Shown here: one piece after another, positions 52,984 through 62,030 of the stretch
Position numbering within the stretch: the first letter of the stretch is position 1
How the letters are laid out: the number at the start of each line of letters is the position of its first letter
NCBI GenBank assembly: GCA_964428795.1
Contig: CAYRZL010000003.1
Span: 13,451-77,450, forward strand
Direction: 5' to 3'
Length of the DNA stretch: 64,000 bases
Source of the DNA: CAYRZL01 sp964428795
Lineage (GTDB): Bacteria; Bacillota; Clostridia; Lachnospirales; Lachnospiraceae
Made by a program: the position numbers and the translations under genes
The notes under the pieces: model-generated
Database searches by the model: none
Told to the model about the DNA's origin: nothing
What the model saw: the letters and a program-made list of their open reading frames with translations, nothing else

Positions 52984-53931
52984 ATGATAAAGAAAATCAC
53001 GGTCGTTGGAGCAGGCACCATGGGACATGCCATTGCAAACACCTTTGCCATGCATGGATTTGCGGTAAATCTGTACGAATCCTTTGAGGAAGTCCGGTCA
53101 TCTGTGTTGGAAAAGATTCGGGGCGAGCTGGAATTTATGGTGGAACAGGAGTACATATCCGGCGAAAAGGTGGAGGAGACGCTTGCGAATATTACTCTGT
53201 ATGAAGATTTGAAAGAGTCAGTAAAAGAGGCGGATTATGTGATCGAGGCAACGCCGGAAGATCTGGAATTAAAACAGCAGTTATTTGCACAGCTGGATCA
53301 ATTCTGCCCGGAGCATACGATATTCGGAAGCAACACCTCCAGTCTGAAATTAGGAGATATGATGGAAGGGCTGCCGGCGAAGCGGAAGGCAAAAATGATG
53401 ATCTGTCACTGGTTCAATCCGGCACATCTGATGCCCATTGTGGAGTTGTCTTATTTTGGAAATATGCCGGAGGAGGATTTTGAACAAGTCTACGAATTGT
53501 ACAAGGTGTGTGAGAAGGTGCCAGTCAAAGTATTGAAGGATATTCCGGGTATGATAGCGAACCGCATTCTTCATGCTCAGGCGCGGGAGGTTTTTTATCT
53601 GAACTCCATCGGGGCGGCGTCCCCGGAGGATATCGACAAAGCTCTGATGTTTGGTCCCTGCTTTCGCAATGCCACCACCGGAATGCTGGAGGTGGCAGAC
53701 ATGGGAGGGCTGGACGTCTGGGTCGCAGCGGAGGAAAATTTTTTACCGACACTGTGTAATTCCACAAAGTCAAATGACACGATGCGGGCGCTGGCAGCGG
53801 AGGGTAACCTCGGTATCAAGACAGGAAAAGGATTTTATGAATATCCCAGGGAGACAAGGGAGGAATTAGTAAAAGAATTTAATAAACGTCTGATCACGCA
53901 GTTGAAAGCGAGCCGGACATTCCGAAAATAA
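52984..53931 (+). CDS. 3-hydroxyacyl-CoA dehydrogenase family protein
   Basis: The 315-residue NAD-dependent enzyme has VVGAGTMGHAIANTFAMHG near 7-25, IEATPEDLELKQ near 82-93, the catalytic HWFNPAHLMPIVEL near 142-155 and the C-terminal domain GFYEYP near 290. HWFNP in place of the HFFNP of butyryl-CoA enzymes occurs in relatives acting on carnitine or L-gulonate. Given the catabolic operon 135 bp upstream, a sugar-acid or hydroxy-acid 3-dehydrogenase is as likely as a fatty-acid enzyme. AAGGAGG precedes the start. Confidence 0.82.
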   Translation: MIKKITVVGAGTMGHAIANTFAMHGFAVNLYESFEEVRSSVLEKIRGELEFMVEQEYISGEKVEETLANITLYEDLKESVKEADYVIEATPEDLELKQQLFAQLDQFCPEHTIFGSNTSSLKLGDMMEGLPAKRKAKMMICHWFNPAHLMPIVELSYFGNMPEEDFEQVYELYKVCEKVPVKVLKDIPGMIANRILHAQAREVFYLNSIGAASPEDIDKALMFGPCFRNATTGMLEVADMGGLDVWVAAEENFLPTLCNSTKSNDTMRALAAEGNLGIKTGKGFYEYPRETREELVKEFNKRLITQLKASRTFRK

Positions 53932-53980
53932 TAAAGGAGGATCAGACGAGTAATACCCGGGTTTGCCGCCTGAGAATCAA

Positions 53981-54010
53981 AAATGGAGTCTGCAAAGACT
54001 CCATTTGTTT
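53981..54010 (+). terminator. Terminator after the dehydrogenase gene
   Basis: A perfect 11-bp stem, 53981-53991 with 53996-54006, and GTTT follow the gene by 50 bp, closing the catabolic region. Confidence 0.8.
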
Positions 54011-54047
54011 ATATAGATAAAAGCGTACTTGAAATTATTAAGTCTAA

Positions 54048-54530
54048 ATGCTAAAATATTTAAAATTAAAGTTTCTGTTTGGAAGGCAGGAAAGCGTAGT
54101 GGACGAGCAATTAGAACTGGCATTAAAAGGCGGGGACTTCAAACGCCTGATGGAAAGCCGCTTTTCGGTGATAAAAAAAGAATATAATTTAAAAAAGGTG
54201 GACATTGAAGTATTGTATTATCTTTCAAAGTGCACGGAGGAGAATACGCCGACTGACATTTACCGGAGACTGAAGCTGAACCGCGGGCACGTATCACAGG
54301 CCATCGATTATCTGTACCGCAGGGAGCTGATTACTGCGATACCGGATAAAAAGGACAGGAGATATATGCATTATCTGGTCACTGACAGCGCGAAAGTTAT
54401 CATAGCGGAGATCTCAAAAACAAAAAGAGAGCTGGGGGAACAGATTTTTAAAGGCCTTTCCCGGGAGGAAATAGCCGCTTATCAGAAAACAACAGAGAAA
54501 ATCTTCAGAAATATTCATGAACTGCTCTGA
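54048..54530 (+). CDS. MarR-type winged-helix regulator
   Basis: The 160-residue frame contains a MarR-like DNA-binding core: VDIEVLYYLSKC near 53-64, NTPTDIYRRLKLNRGHVSQAIDYLYRRELI near 68-97 and the wing DKKDRRYMHYLVTDSAK near 102-118. The ATG at 54048 has no visible ribosome site; a GTG at 54099 (residue 18) lies 8 nt after AGGA and would give 143 residues, the usual MarR size. It precedes groES by 195 bp and could regulate itself or the following genes; no operator is evident. Confidence 0.8.
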   Translation: MLKYLKLKFLFGRQESVVDEQLELALKGGDFKRLMESRFSVIKKEYNLKKVDIEVLYYLSKCTEENTPTDIYRRLKLNRGHVSQAIDYLYRRELITAIPDKKDRRYMHYLVTDSAKVIIAEISKTKRELGEQIFKGLSREEIAAYQKTTEKIFRNIHELL

Positions 54531-54585
54531 ACAGCAGGCGAGGTGCGGGTAAAATGTGAAAATGTAAAAAAAAATATAAAACCTA

Positions 54586-54614
54586 TTGACAAAGTCGGTG
54601 AAATGTTGCATAAT
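54586..54614 (+). promoter_or_regulatory. groESL promoter
   Basis: TTGACA (54586-54591) and CATAAT (54609-54614) are 17 bp apart, about 110 bp before groES. Confidence 0.75.
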
Positions 54615-54675
54615 ACTTTAAAATTAAACAGTTTAAAAATGACGCTTCTGAAGAAGCAAATTTTTTGGCCCTACG

Positions 54676-54702
54676 CTGGCACTCATAAAAAGAGAGTGCT
54701 GA
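54676..54702. promoter_or_regulatory. CIRCE operator (HrcA site)
   Basis: CTGGCACTC (54676-54684), nine bases, GAGTGCTGA (54694-54702): the CIRCE inverted repeat TTAGCACTC-N9-GAGTGCTAA with changes only at the outer ends. It lies in the groES leader, so the operon is expected to be repressed by HrcA and induced by heat. Confidence 0.9.
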
Positions 54703-54725
54703 CAGAGCAGAAAGGAAGGTAAAAT

Positions 54726-55010
54726 ATGAAGTTAAAACCATTAGGGGACAAAGTCATTTTAAAGCAGTTGGAGGCAGAGGAGAAAACAGAATCCGGGATT
54801 ATTCTGCCGGACAGCGCAAAGGAAAAACCGCAGGAAGCAGTCGTGGTCGCTGTCGGACCAGGAAAAGAAGAGAATGGGAAAACAACTGCCATGCAGGTAG
54901 AAGAGGGCTGCAAAGTCATTTATTCAAAATATGCAGGGACTGAAGTGAAGGTGAATGAAGAAGAGTTTATTATTGTGAGCCAGAGTGATATTATCGCTAT
55001 TGTAGAGTAG
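54726..55010 (+). CDS. groES: Co-chaperonin GroES
   Basis: The 94-residue protein starts MKLKPLGDKVILKQLEAEEKT and shows the GroES mobile-loop region TESGIILPDSAKEKPQEA (about 22-39) and the C-terminal YAGTEVKVNEEEFIIVSQSDIIAIVE pattern. It caps GroEL in protein folding. It lies 24 bp after CIRCE and 45 bp before groEL. Confidence 0.96.
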   Translation: MKLKPLGDKVILKQLEAEEKTESGIILPDSAKEKPQEAVVVAVGPGKEENGKTTAMQVEEGCKVIYSKYAGTEVKVNEEEFIIVSQSDIIAIVE

Positions 55011-55055
55011 ACAGCTAAGTCAGAATAATAAGGATAAAGAAAGAAGGAAGTTAAA

Positions 55056-56675
55056 ATGGCAAAGGATCTGTGCTTTGATATTGATGTTAGAAAAAAGATG
55101 GAAGCCGGCGTCAATAAACTGGCGGATACAGTAAAAGTGACACTCGGACCGAAAGGCAGAAACGTGGTTCTGGACAAATCCTATGGGACGCCGCTCATTG
55201 TGAATGACGGTGTGACGATCGCCAAAGAGATCGAATTTGAAGACCGTTATGAGAATATGGGCGCGCAGCTTGTAAAGGAGGTCGCGACGAAGACGAATGA
55301 TACGGCCGGTGACGGCACCACAACCGCAACGGTTCTTGCACAGGCCATGGTGCGGGAAGGGATGAAAAACATCGCAGCGGGCGCCAACCCGATCATCCTG
55401 CGAAAGGGAATGAAGGCTGCTTCGAGTGCGGCTATTGATGCAATCCAGAGCATGAGCAGCCCGGTAACCGGAAAAGATCACATAGCAAAGGTGGCTGCGA
55501 TCTCCGCAGGGAATGAGCAGGTTGGAAAAATGATCGCGGATGCGATGGAAAAAGTCGGGGAGAATGGCGTTATTACCATCGAAGAATCCAAAACCATGAA
55601 TACGGAGATCGATGTAGTGGAAGGTATGCAGTTTGATAATGGGTATCTTTCATCCTATATGTGCAGCGACATGGAAAAAATGGTCTGCCATATGGAGAAT
55701 CCGTCGATCCTGATTACAGACAGGAAGATTTCAAATGTTAAGGATATTCTGCCTATCCTGGAGCAGACCGCCCAGTCAGGCAGGGAGCTTCTGATCATCG
55801 CGGAGGATGTGGAAGGCGAAGCGTTGACGACCCTGATTCTGAACAGACTGCGCGGGACACTGAAAACTGTGGCAGTGAAAGCCCCGGGCTATGGAGATAA
55901 CAGGAAAGAAATGCTTCAGGACATTGCGGTTCTGACCGGTGGCCGGGCAGTTCTTAGCGACCTGGGAATGGAGCTGAAGGATGTAACGGCGGATATGCTG
56001 GGTCACGCGAAGACGGCAAAGATTACAAAAGAAAATACTGTGATCGTGGATGGGGGAGGCAAAGAATCCGCCATTAAAGAACGGATCGTTTCCATCAGAC
56101 ACCAGATAGATGAAACCACTTCGGACTATGACAGGGATAAGCTGAAGGAACGTATGGCGAAAATGGGCGGCGGAGTTGCCGTGATCCGTATCGGAGCCGC
56201 TACTGAGACAGAAATGAAGGAAGCCAAATACCATATGGAAGACGCCCTGAACGCGACAAGGGCAGCCATATCAGAAGGCATTATCGCGGGCGGCGGTTCC
56301 GCGTATATCCACGCACAGAAGAAAGTGGAGGAGGTTGTGGAAAACCTGAGCGGTGATGAGAAGACCGGAGCAAAGATCGTCTGGAAAGCTCTGGAAGAGC
56401 CTCTGCGCACGATTGTGGAGAATGCGGGGCTGGAAGGTTCTGTTATCGTGAATAAAGTGAAGGAAAGTAAGGAGGGAACCGGCTTTGATGCCGTCGGCGA
56501 GGAGTATGCGGATATGATGCAGAAAGGCATCATCGATCCGGTTAAGGTGACAAAGAGCGCACTCCTGAATGCGGTCAGCGTATCCGCAACATTATTGACT
56601 ACAGAGGCGGCAGTTGCGGATATCAAGGAGAAAGAGCCCGCCATGCCGGCAGGTAATCCGGGAATGGATTATTAA
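55056..56675 (+). CDS. groEL: Chaperonin GroEL with an atypical C-terminus
   Basis: The 539-residue chaperonin has the usual group I features: VKVTLGPKGRNVVLDKS near 27-43, the ATP site AGDGTTTATVLAQAM near 85-99, and equatorial C-terminal GIIDPVKVTKSALLNAVSVSATLLTTEA near 492-519. The tail ends PAMPAGNPGMDY without the Gly-Gly-Met repeats of most housekeeping GroELs, a difference seen in secondary copies. It forms the folding chamber with the adjacent GroES. Whether it is the only groEL of the genome cannot be told from the window. Confidence 0.95.
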   Translation: MAKDLCFDIDVRKKMEAGVNKLADTVKVTLGPKGRNVVLDKSYGTPLIVNDGVTIAKEIEFEDRYENMGAQLVKEVATKTNDTAGDGTTTATVLAQAMVREGMKNIAAGANPIILRKGMKAASSAAIDAIQSMSSPVTGKDHIAKVAAISAGNEQVGKMIADAMEKVGENGVITIEESKTMNTEIDVVEGMQFDNGYLSSYMCSDMEKMVCHMENPSILITDRKISNVKDILPILEQTAQSGRELLIIAEDVEGEALTTLILNRLRGTLKTVAVKAPGYGDNRKEMLQDIAVLTGGRAVLSDLGMELKDVTADMLGHAKTAKITKENTVIVDGGGKESAIKERIVSIRHQIDETTSDYDRDKLKERMAKMGGGVAVIRIGAATETEMKEAKYHMEDALNATRAAISEGIIAGGGSAYIHAQKKVEEVVENLSGDEKTGAKIVWKALEEPLRTIVENAGLEGSVIVNKVKESKEGTGFDAVGEEYADMMQKGIIDPVKVTKSALLNAVSVSATLLTTEAAVADIKEKEPAMPAGNPGMDY

Positions 56676-56702
56676 AATAAAGGTGATAAAGCCGTATGAT
56701 GT

Positions 56703-56740
56703 GGGAGTGACCGGATTATGAGGTTGCTCCCCTTCTCTTT
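56703..56740 (+). terminator. Weak terminator after groEL
   Basis: GGGAGTGACC (56703-56712) pairs with GGTTGCTCCC (56722-56731) with two G-U pairs, followed by a pyrimidine-rich CCTTCTCTTTC. Confidence 0.5.
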
Positions 56741-56847
56741 CGATGGAAACCTGCAAATGAAATGTGCAGTAATCTGTCAGCCCCCAATATTTTGCAGCCG
56801 CTCATAAAAAAGAATGCCGGCATAGCGGGAAGGAAGGATAATATCAA

Positions 56848-58227
56848 ATGAATATTATATTTATTACTCCAACTACTGCTCTGCGCCGTTTCCCCCTCTA
56901 TCGCTTTGGAAGCAGATTCTATGGTCATCCGAATTCCATTACCGGACCATTGATTTTAGGAGGGATTTTAAAAAGAGCCGGACACACGGTGGAAGTATAT
57001 GAAGAATTGAACGGAAAACTGCCCCTGCGGAAATGTTTAAAGAAGGCGGACGTTTTTTGCATCTATACCATGACTTCCACTGCTCCCCGGGCTTATGAGC
57101 TGGCGGATATTATTCATGCTAATTCGGATGCGAGAGTGATCATCGGCGGCATTCATGCCAGCGTTCTTCCGGAAGAGGCTGCCGTCCACGCTGATCAGGT
57201 TATTGTCGGGGAGGGGGAATCTGTAATCCTGGATGTTATATCCGGCAGACGACAGGAGAAGATTGTCTATACCCGGCCGCCTTCTGATCTGGATGCGCTT
57301 CCGTTTCCGGACTACAGCATCTTGAAAACACCCTGCGACTGTGCCAACGTCATGACTACCAGGGGATGCACGTACCGATGCAGCTTCTGTACTACTTCGC
57401 GCATGTTTTCCCCCTACCGTCAGCGAAGCGTTGACAACGTCATAGACGAGATTAAAACATATAAAAAAATGGGATTTCGTTATATGAACTTTGAAGACGA
57501 CAATTTTACCGCCGATAAGGAACGTGCAAAGGAAATCTGCCGCCGGATGATTGCAGAAAATCTGATCTTTAAAGAAACTTTTTTCTTCGGGCGCACAGAT
57601 ATGGCTGAAGATGAAGAATTGATGGATTTACTGCAGAAAGCGCATTTAAACCGGGTGCTCATTGGTATTGAATCTTTAAATGAGAAAGCCCTGCAGCAAA
57701 TTCACAAAGGTCAGCATCTGGAAGACATTATACGGGCCGCCGAGAGCTGTAGAAAATACAAGATACGTCTGATTGTCAGCCTTGTTTTGGGAATTGATGC
57801 TGACACAGGAGAAGATATCCGGCGGGCAGTATCCTTTGCAGGTAAACTGGATGCCTATCAGCTGCAGCCTGCAATTCTGACTCCGTATCCCGGCACGCCG
57901 GTTTTTAATCAATACCAAAAAGAAAAAAGGATGCTTGTCCCCGATTGGGAAGCTTACGATATGATGAATGTAACCTTTGTCCCCAAAAATCTGACGCCAT
58001 GGGAACTCCAGGAGGAATTTTATCATGCGGCTACTAGTTTTTACACATTTTCCTCTGCTTTCCGTATTGGAAAACTGTTCGGCTGGGGCTATGCTGTCCG
58101 CAGGCTCGGGCTCTGGTTCTTTGCCCGCGCCGGAACTGCTGGTGCGCATTTTGCTTCAGATCATGTCAGGGAAAGCTTTTACTACAAACTGAAACATGGG
58201 CTTTACCATGGAACAGCTGAGAAATAA
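56848..58227 (+). CDS. B12-binding-domain radical SAM protein
   Basis: The 459-residue protein has an N-terminal cobalamin-binding-like domain (about 1-140; GPLILGGILKRAGHTVEVYEE, VIIGGIHASVLPEEA) and a radical SAM domain with the cluster motif CTYRCSFC near 172-179, FEDDNFTADKERAKEIC near 214-230, and RVLIGIESLNEKALQQIHKG near 270-289. A C-terminal part (about 370-459) is basic and aromatic. Such proteins methylate or rearrange unactivated carbons in natural products, lipids or tRNA. The adjacent exporter gene hints at a small-molecule product, but the substrate is unknown. Confidence 0.87.
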   Translation: MNIIFITPTTALRRFPLYRFGSRFYGHPNSITGPLILGGILKRAGHTVEVYEELNGKLPLRKCLKKADVFCIYTMTSTAPRAYELADIIHANSDARVIIGGIHASVLPEEAAVHADQVIVGEGESVILDVISGRRQEKIVYTRPPSDLDALPFPDYSILKTPCDCANVMTTRGCTYRCSFCTTSRMFSPYRQRSVDNVIDEIKTYKKMGFRYMNFEDDNFTADKERAKEICRRMIAENLIFKETFFFGRTDMAEDEELMDLLQKAHLNRVLIGIESLNEKALQQIHKGQHLEDIIRAAESCRKYKIRLIVSLVLGIDADTGEDIRRAVSFAGKLDAYQLQPAILTPYPGTPVFNQYQKEKRMLVPDWEAYDMMNVTFVPKNLTPWELQEEFYHAATSFYTFSSAFRIGKLFGWGYAVRRLGLWFFARAGTAGAHFASDHVRESFYYKLKHGLYHGTAEK

Positions 58228-58244
58228 AAGGGAGATGCATTTTT

Positions 58245-59630
58245 ATGGACAAAGTAAACCAGACGAAGACAGAAACAGATTTTTCGCCTGCGAAAAAAAG
58301 AGGAATTTTTGTAACACTGATTTTCGCTATCTTTGTTACGGCTATGGCAACGACGGTAACAGGAAATATGATTCCAAATTTTACCGAATATTTTGGTATA
58401 TCCGCCAACCTTGCCCAGTGGCTGACAAGCGGGGCAACTTTAGTATCTGGAATTATCATTCCCGTTACTGCGTTTATGATAAAGAAGATGCCAAACAAGC
58501 TTTACTTTTTCGTGTCAATATTGGCTTACACACTGGGTTCACTGTTCGCATTTCTGGCACCGACATTTCCGCTGCTGCTCATCAGCCGCCTGATTCAGGC
58601 TGTTGGCTGCGGAATGATCATGCCTTTCGGTCAGGTTATCCTGCTGCATATTTATCCGGCCGAAAAACATGGGACAGTCATGGCGGCCTACGCTATGGCA
58701 ACTATGGCATCCGCTGTGGTTACCCCTACCTATACGGGTCTGATGCTGGAAGCTGTAGGATGGCGCGGTTTATTTTTATCCTTATTTGTACTTGGTATCA
58801 TAGTTCTTGTTTTCGGCGGTATTTTTTTCCGGAATATCATTCCAAAGGCCGATGCCGACTTAAATATCGGGTACGTTGTCCTTTCAGCGGTAGGATTTGC
58901 CGCACTGCTGATTGGACTGAGCAATATAAGCGGAGGTTCTGCTTTGCAGTTTCAAAGCGGCGGGCTTATGTTAATCGGTATTATCGCGATTGCTGCTTTT
59001 TCGTGGTTACAGCTTAGGGCAAAAAAACCGATGCTCAACCTTCGCGTATTTAAGAATGTTCCCTTTACGATTGCTACGATAACAAGTGTATGTCTGTATC
59101 TGGTTTCGCTGGGTTCTACAATGATTTTGCCGATCCTGACAAAATCCATTTGTGGTTTTTCCGATTCCAGCTATGGGTACGCCACATTGGTTGGCGCCAT
59201 CCTGTCGGTATTTGTATCATTGTATGCGGGCGGGGTATATGATAAAAAGGGAATTAAGCCGATGTTTATTCTCAGTATCATTTTGTTTGCGGTATATACT
59301 GTTGCGGGATTCTTGTTTACGGAAAGTACCGGAATTGTTTATATCGCCATAGCTTATGCTCTTCAGACTGTGGGAATGTCTGCCTTGTATTCGCCGTCCA
59401 CAACTCTGGCCTTAAGCAAGCTTTCCGGGACTGCCCGCATAGATGGAAGCGCTGTTTTTAATACTTTACGGCAAATTGCGAGCGCGTTGGCGACAACGCT
59501 TACCGTATTGATCTATACTCTGGCGGGAAGCGACATTACAGGTGTTCACGTTGTATACATATTTTACGGGATCATTACAGCCGTCATCGTTGTAACCATC
59601 CTTTTTTACATGAAATACGAAAAGAAATAA
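58245..59630 (+). CDS. MFS transporter, DHA2 (14-helix drug:H+ antiporter) family
   Basis: The 461-residue protein has about 13-14 hydrophobic helices. The first is near residues 18-38 (IFVTLIFAIFVTAMATTVTG); motif-like LISRLIQAVGCGMIMPFGQVI near 109-129 and AYAMATMASAVVTPTYTGLMLEAVGWRGLF near 147-176 fit the EmrB/QacA family. It probably exports a hydrophobic compound or drug. It starts 17 bp after the radical SAM gene with AAGGGAG before the ATG. Its stop overlaps a 19-codon reading frame by TAATG. Confidence 0.9.
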   Translation: MDKVNQTKTETDFSPAKKRGIFVTLIFAIFVTAMATTVTGNMIPNFTEYFGISANLAQWLTSGATLVSGIIIPVTAFMIKKMPNKLYFFVSILAYTLGSLFAFLAPTFPLLLISRLIQAVGCGMIMPFGQVILLHIYPAEKHGTVMAAYAMATMASAVVTPTYTGLMLEAVGWRGLFLSLFVLGIIVLVFGGIFFRNIIPKADADLNIGYVVLSAVGFAALLIGLSNISGGSALQFQSGGLMLIGIIAIAAFSWLQLRAKKPMLNLRVFKNVPFTIATITSVCLYLVSLGSTMILPILTKSICGFSDSSYGYATLVGAILSVFVSLYAGGVYDKKGIKPMFILSIILFAVYTVAGFLFTESTGIVYIAIAYALQTVGMSALYSPSTTLALSKLSGTARIDGSAVFNTLRQIASALATTLTVLIYTLAGSDITGVHVVYIFYGIITAVIVVTILFYMKYEKK

Positions 59631-59718
59631 TGGAAATTATGGCGGTATATGCAAAGAAGGAAACAAAAGGAATATGGCAGGAAAAATGAGACACCTGAAA
59701 GAAAAAATACGGAGGTAA
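59630..59718 (+). other. Two tiny overlapping reading frames between MFS and lon genes
   Basis: ATG 59630, overlapping the MFS stop as TAATG, opens a frame ending 59689 (MEIMAVYAKKETKGIWQEK). ATG 59674 opens another ending 59718 (MAGKMRHLKEKIRR), whose stop overlaps the GGAGG of lon. They may merely pass ribosomes along; no conserved product is claimed. Confidence 0.25.
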
Positions 59719-59722
59719 TGTG

Positions 59723-61993
59723 ATGATTTTTATTCCCTGTTATGATCTTGTTATACTCCCTGGGATCACATATTATTTTGAGAAGGATTATTTTAAACAG
59801 CTTACGGATGCGGACGCCGTAAAAGGCGAAGACGTCGTTTTCCTTATTTTAAAGGAAGCCGGAAAAAAGGGCGTCACAGATCTACCTGATTTTTATGAAA
59901 CGGGAGTATCGGGCAGAATTACAGGTATCGACAGGAATAATGCCGTTTCCGTCGATACTTCCGTAAGAGTAGGACTGAAAAAAGAAAAAACCGAAGATGG
60001 AGGGCTTAAGATTACATATGAGCCAAAAACTGATATAGTGGATCTGGAGGAAGAGGAGGAAAACAGACGTTTTTCTGAGATACAGCAGAAGATGATTAAA
60101 GCAGTTGGCAGGTTCCAATGGGGGATCATGGCCAGAAGCTACATTTTGAACTGGAAAAAGCTGGATGAAATGGTTGCTTCCCTTTCCGGCTATCTTGGAA
60201 TATCCAATGAGGAAAAATATGCGATGCTGGAAACGGACAGTCGTGCCCTTCGTTTTGAGAGGATGGAGCACGCGGTCAAAACCTATCTGGAGATGCTCAC
60301 GGTAAGCACGGAAGCGCAGGCAGAACAAAAAGAAGCGAACGAGCAGATATACAGGGAAGCCGCGTTAAAAAAGCAGATCGAGATCCTGCAGAAAAAACTG
60401 GATGAGATGCATCCGGAAAATTTGACGGACATCCGTAAATTTGAAATGGGAATCGAGAGCGCCGGAATGAACAGCACGGCAGAAAAAGAGGCGCGAAAAG
60501 TCCTTGAAAGAATGAAAATAGAAGGGGAAAACGGTCATGAATATGGTATGCTCTATGATTATCTGGATTTTATGACAGGCCTTTCCTGGAAGAAGGAACC
60601 CTATGCGCCTGTTGATCTGACGGATGCGTCCCGGATTCTGGATGAGGATCACTTCGGATTGCAGAAGGTAAAAAAACGTATCCTCCAGCAGCTGGCTGTG
60701 ATCGAGCTGAACCGGAAGCAGTCCGGTTCCATCCTGCTTTTTGTAGGTCCTCCCGGAACGGGGAAGACCAGCATCGGACAGAGCATCGCGAGAGCATGCG
60801 GTCGGAAATATGTAAGGATCAGCCTGGGCGGGGTGAGGGATGAAGCTGAAATCCGCGGACACCGCAGAACCTATATAGGCGCTATGCCCGGCAGGATTAT
60901 GGATGGAATGAAACGCAGCGGCGTGTCGAATCCGGTAATGGTTCTCGATGAAGTAGATAAACTGATCAAGGATTATAACGGCGATCCGTCCAGCGCGTTG
61001 CTGGAAGCACTTGACCCGGAACAGAACTCTACATTTACCGACCACTATATGAACGTCCCCTATGATCTGTCGGACGTATTGTTTATCTGCACGGCAAATT
61101 CCACAGATACGATACCGGAACCATTGCTCAACCGTATGGAGGTGATCCGGTTTCAGGGATACACGGAAACAGAGAAGCTGCAGATCGCCAGAAAACATCT
61201 GATACCAAAATCAATGAAACAAATGGGTATTAAACCTGAAAACCTGAAAATTTCGGATGCCGCCTGCCATAGTCTGATTTCCGATTATACGATGGAAGCC
61301 GGAGTACGGGGTCTGAAAAAGCAGATTGACACGCTGTGCAGGAGCGCTGCCGTGAAGCTTGTCAAAGGGGAACAGACATCGATTAAGGTCAGCCCGAAAC
61401 AGCTCAGAAAATTCCTGGATGTAAGACCGATTACACACGAACATGTTCTCGAGGAAAAACAGCCCGGAATCGTCACAGGGCTTGCATGGACACAGGCAGG
61501 TGGGGATATCCTCTTTATTGAGACAATGCTCGTACCGGGAGAAGAGAAGACCATCATAACCGGGCAGCTTGGTGATGTCATGAAGGAATCGGCCCGCATT
61601 GCCAGGACTGTTGTGAAGAACATTTTTCCCGATAAAGCGGAAGCTTTTAAAGGGAAAGAGCTGCATATCCATGTCCCGGCTGGAGCGGTGCCAAAGGATG
61701 GTCCGTCGGCAGGTATTACGCTGACGACGGCGCTTGCATCCCTGCTCACAGGGAAATCCGTTGATCCCGGGGTGGCTATGACGGGCGAAATATCACTGAG
61801 GGGTATTATTATGCCGATCGGAGGGCTTCCGGAAAAGCTGATGGCAGCCGTACGGGCCGGCGTTAAAACTGTGTTTATTCCAAAAGACAATATGGATGAT
61901 CTGGAGGATGTAGATAAGGAAGTGAAAGAAAAACTGACGATTGTTCCGGTACATGATGTAACGGAAGTGCTGAGGAAGACAGGATTATTATAA
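59723..61993 (+). CDS. lon: ATP-dependent protease Lon
   Basis: The ATG at 59723 follows GGAGG at 7 nt; 756 residues. A shortened N-terminal substrate domain (about 1-195) and a coiled coil (about 200-265) precede the AAA+ domain with GPPGTGKTS near 342-350, MVLDEVDKLIKD near 406-417 and the Lon protease domain with IHVPAGAVPKDGPSAGITLT near 651-670 (catalytic Ser near 665) and the Lys in LPEKLMAAVRAG near 708. It degrades misfolded and regulatory proteins in the cytoplasm. Its position after groESL points to a stress-response setting. A GTG three bases upstream is also in frame. Confidence 0.93.
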   Translation: MIFIPCYDLVILPGITYYFEKDYFKQLTDADAVKGEDVVFLILKEAGKKGVTDLPDFYETGVSGRITGIDRNNAVSVDTSVRVGLKKEKTEDGGLKITYEPKTDIVDLEEEEENRRFSEIQQKMIKAVGRFQWGIMARSYILNWKKLDEMVASLSGYLGISNEEKYAMLETDSRALRFERMEHAVKTYLEMLTVSTEAQAEQKEANEQIYREAALKKQIEILQKKLDEMHPENLTDIRKFEMGIESAGMNSTAEKEARKVLERMKIEGENGHEYGMLYDYLDFMTGLSWKKEPYAPVDLTDASRILDEDHFGLQKVKKRILQQLAVIELNRKQSGSILLFVGPPGTGKTSIGQSIARACGRKYVRISLGGVRDEAEIRGHRRTYIGAMPGRIMDGMKRSGVSNPVMVLDEVDKLIKDYNGDPSSALLEALDPEQNSTFTDHYMNVPYDLSDVLFICTANSTDTIPEPLLNRMEVIRFQGYTETEKLQIARKHLIPKSMKQMGIKPENLKISDAACHSLISDYTMEAGVRGLKKQIDTLCRSAAVKLVKGEQTSIKVSPKQLRKFLDVRPITHEHVLEEKQPGIVTGLAWTQAGGDILFIETMLVPGEEKTIITGQLGDVMKESARIARTVVKNIFPDKAEAFKGKELHIHVPAGAVPKDGPSAGITLTTALASLLTGKSVDPGVAMTGEISLRGIIMPIGGLPEKLMAAVRAGVKTVFIPKDNMDDLEDVDKEVKEKLTIVPVHDVTEVLRKTGLL

Positions 61994-62030
61994 AACAGCT
62001 TTCCTTTCCCGCTGCAGTTTCCTTTTTCCA

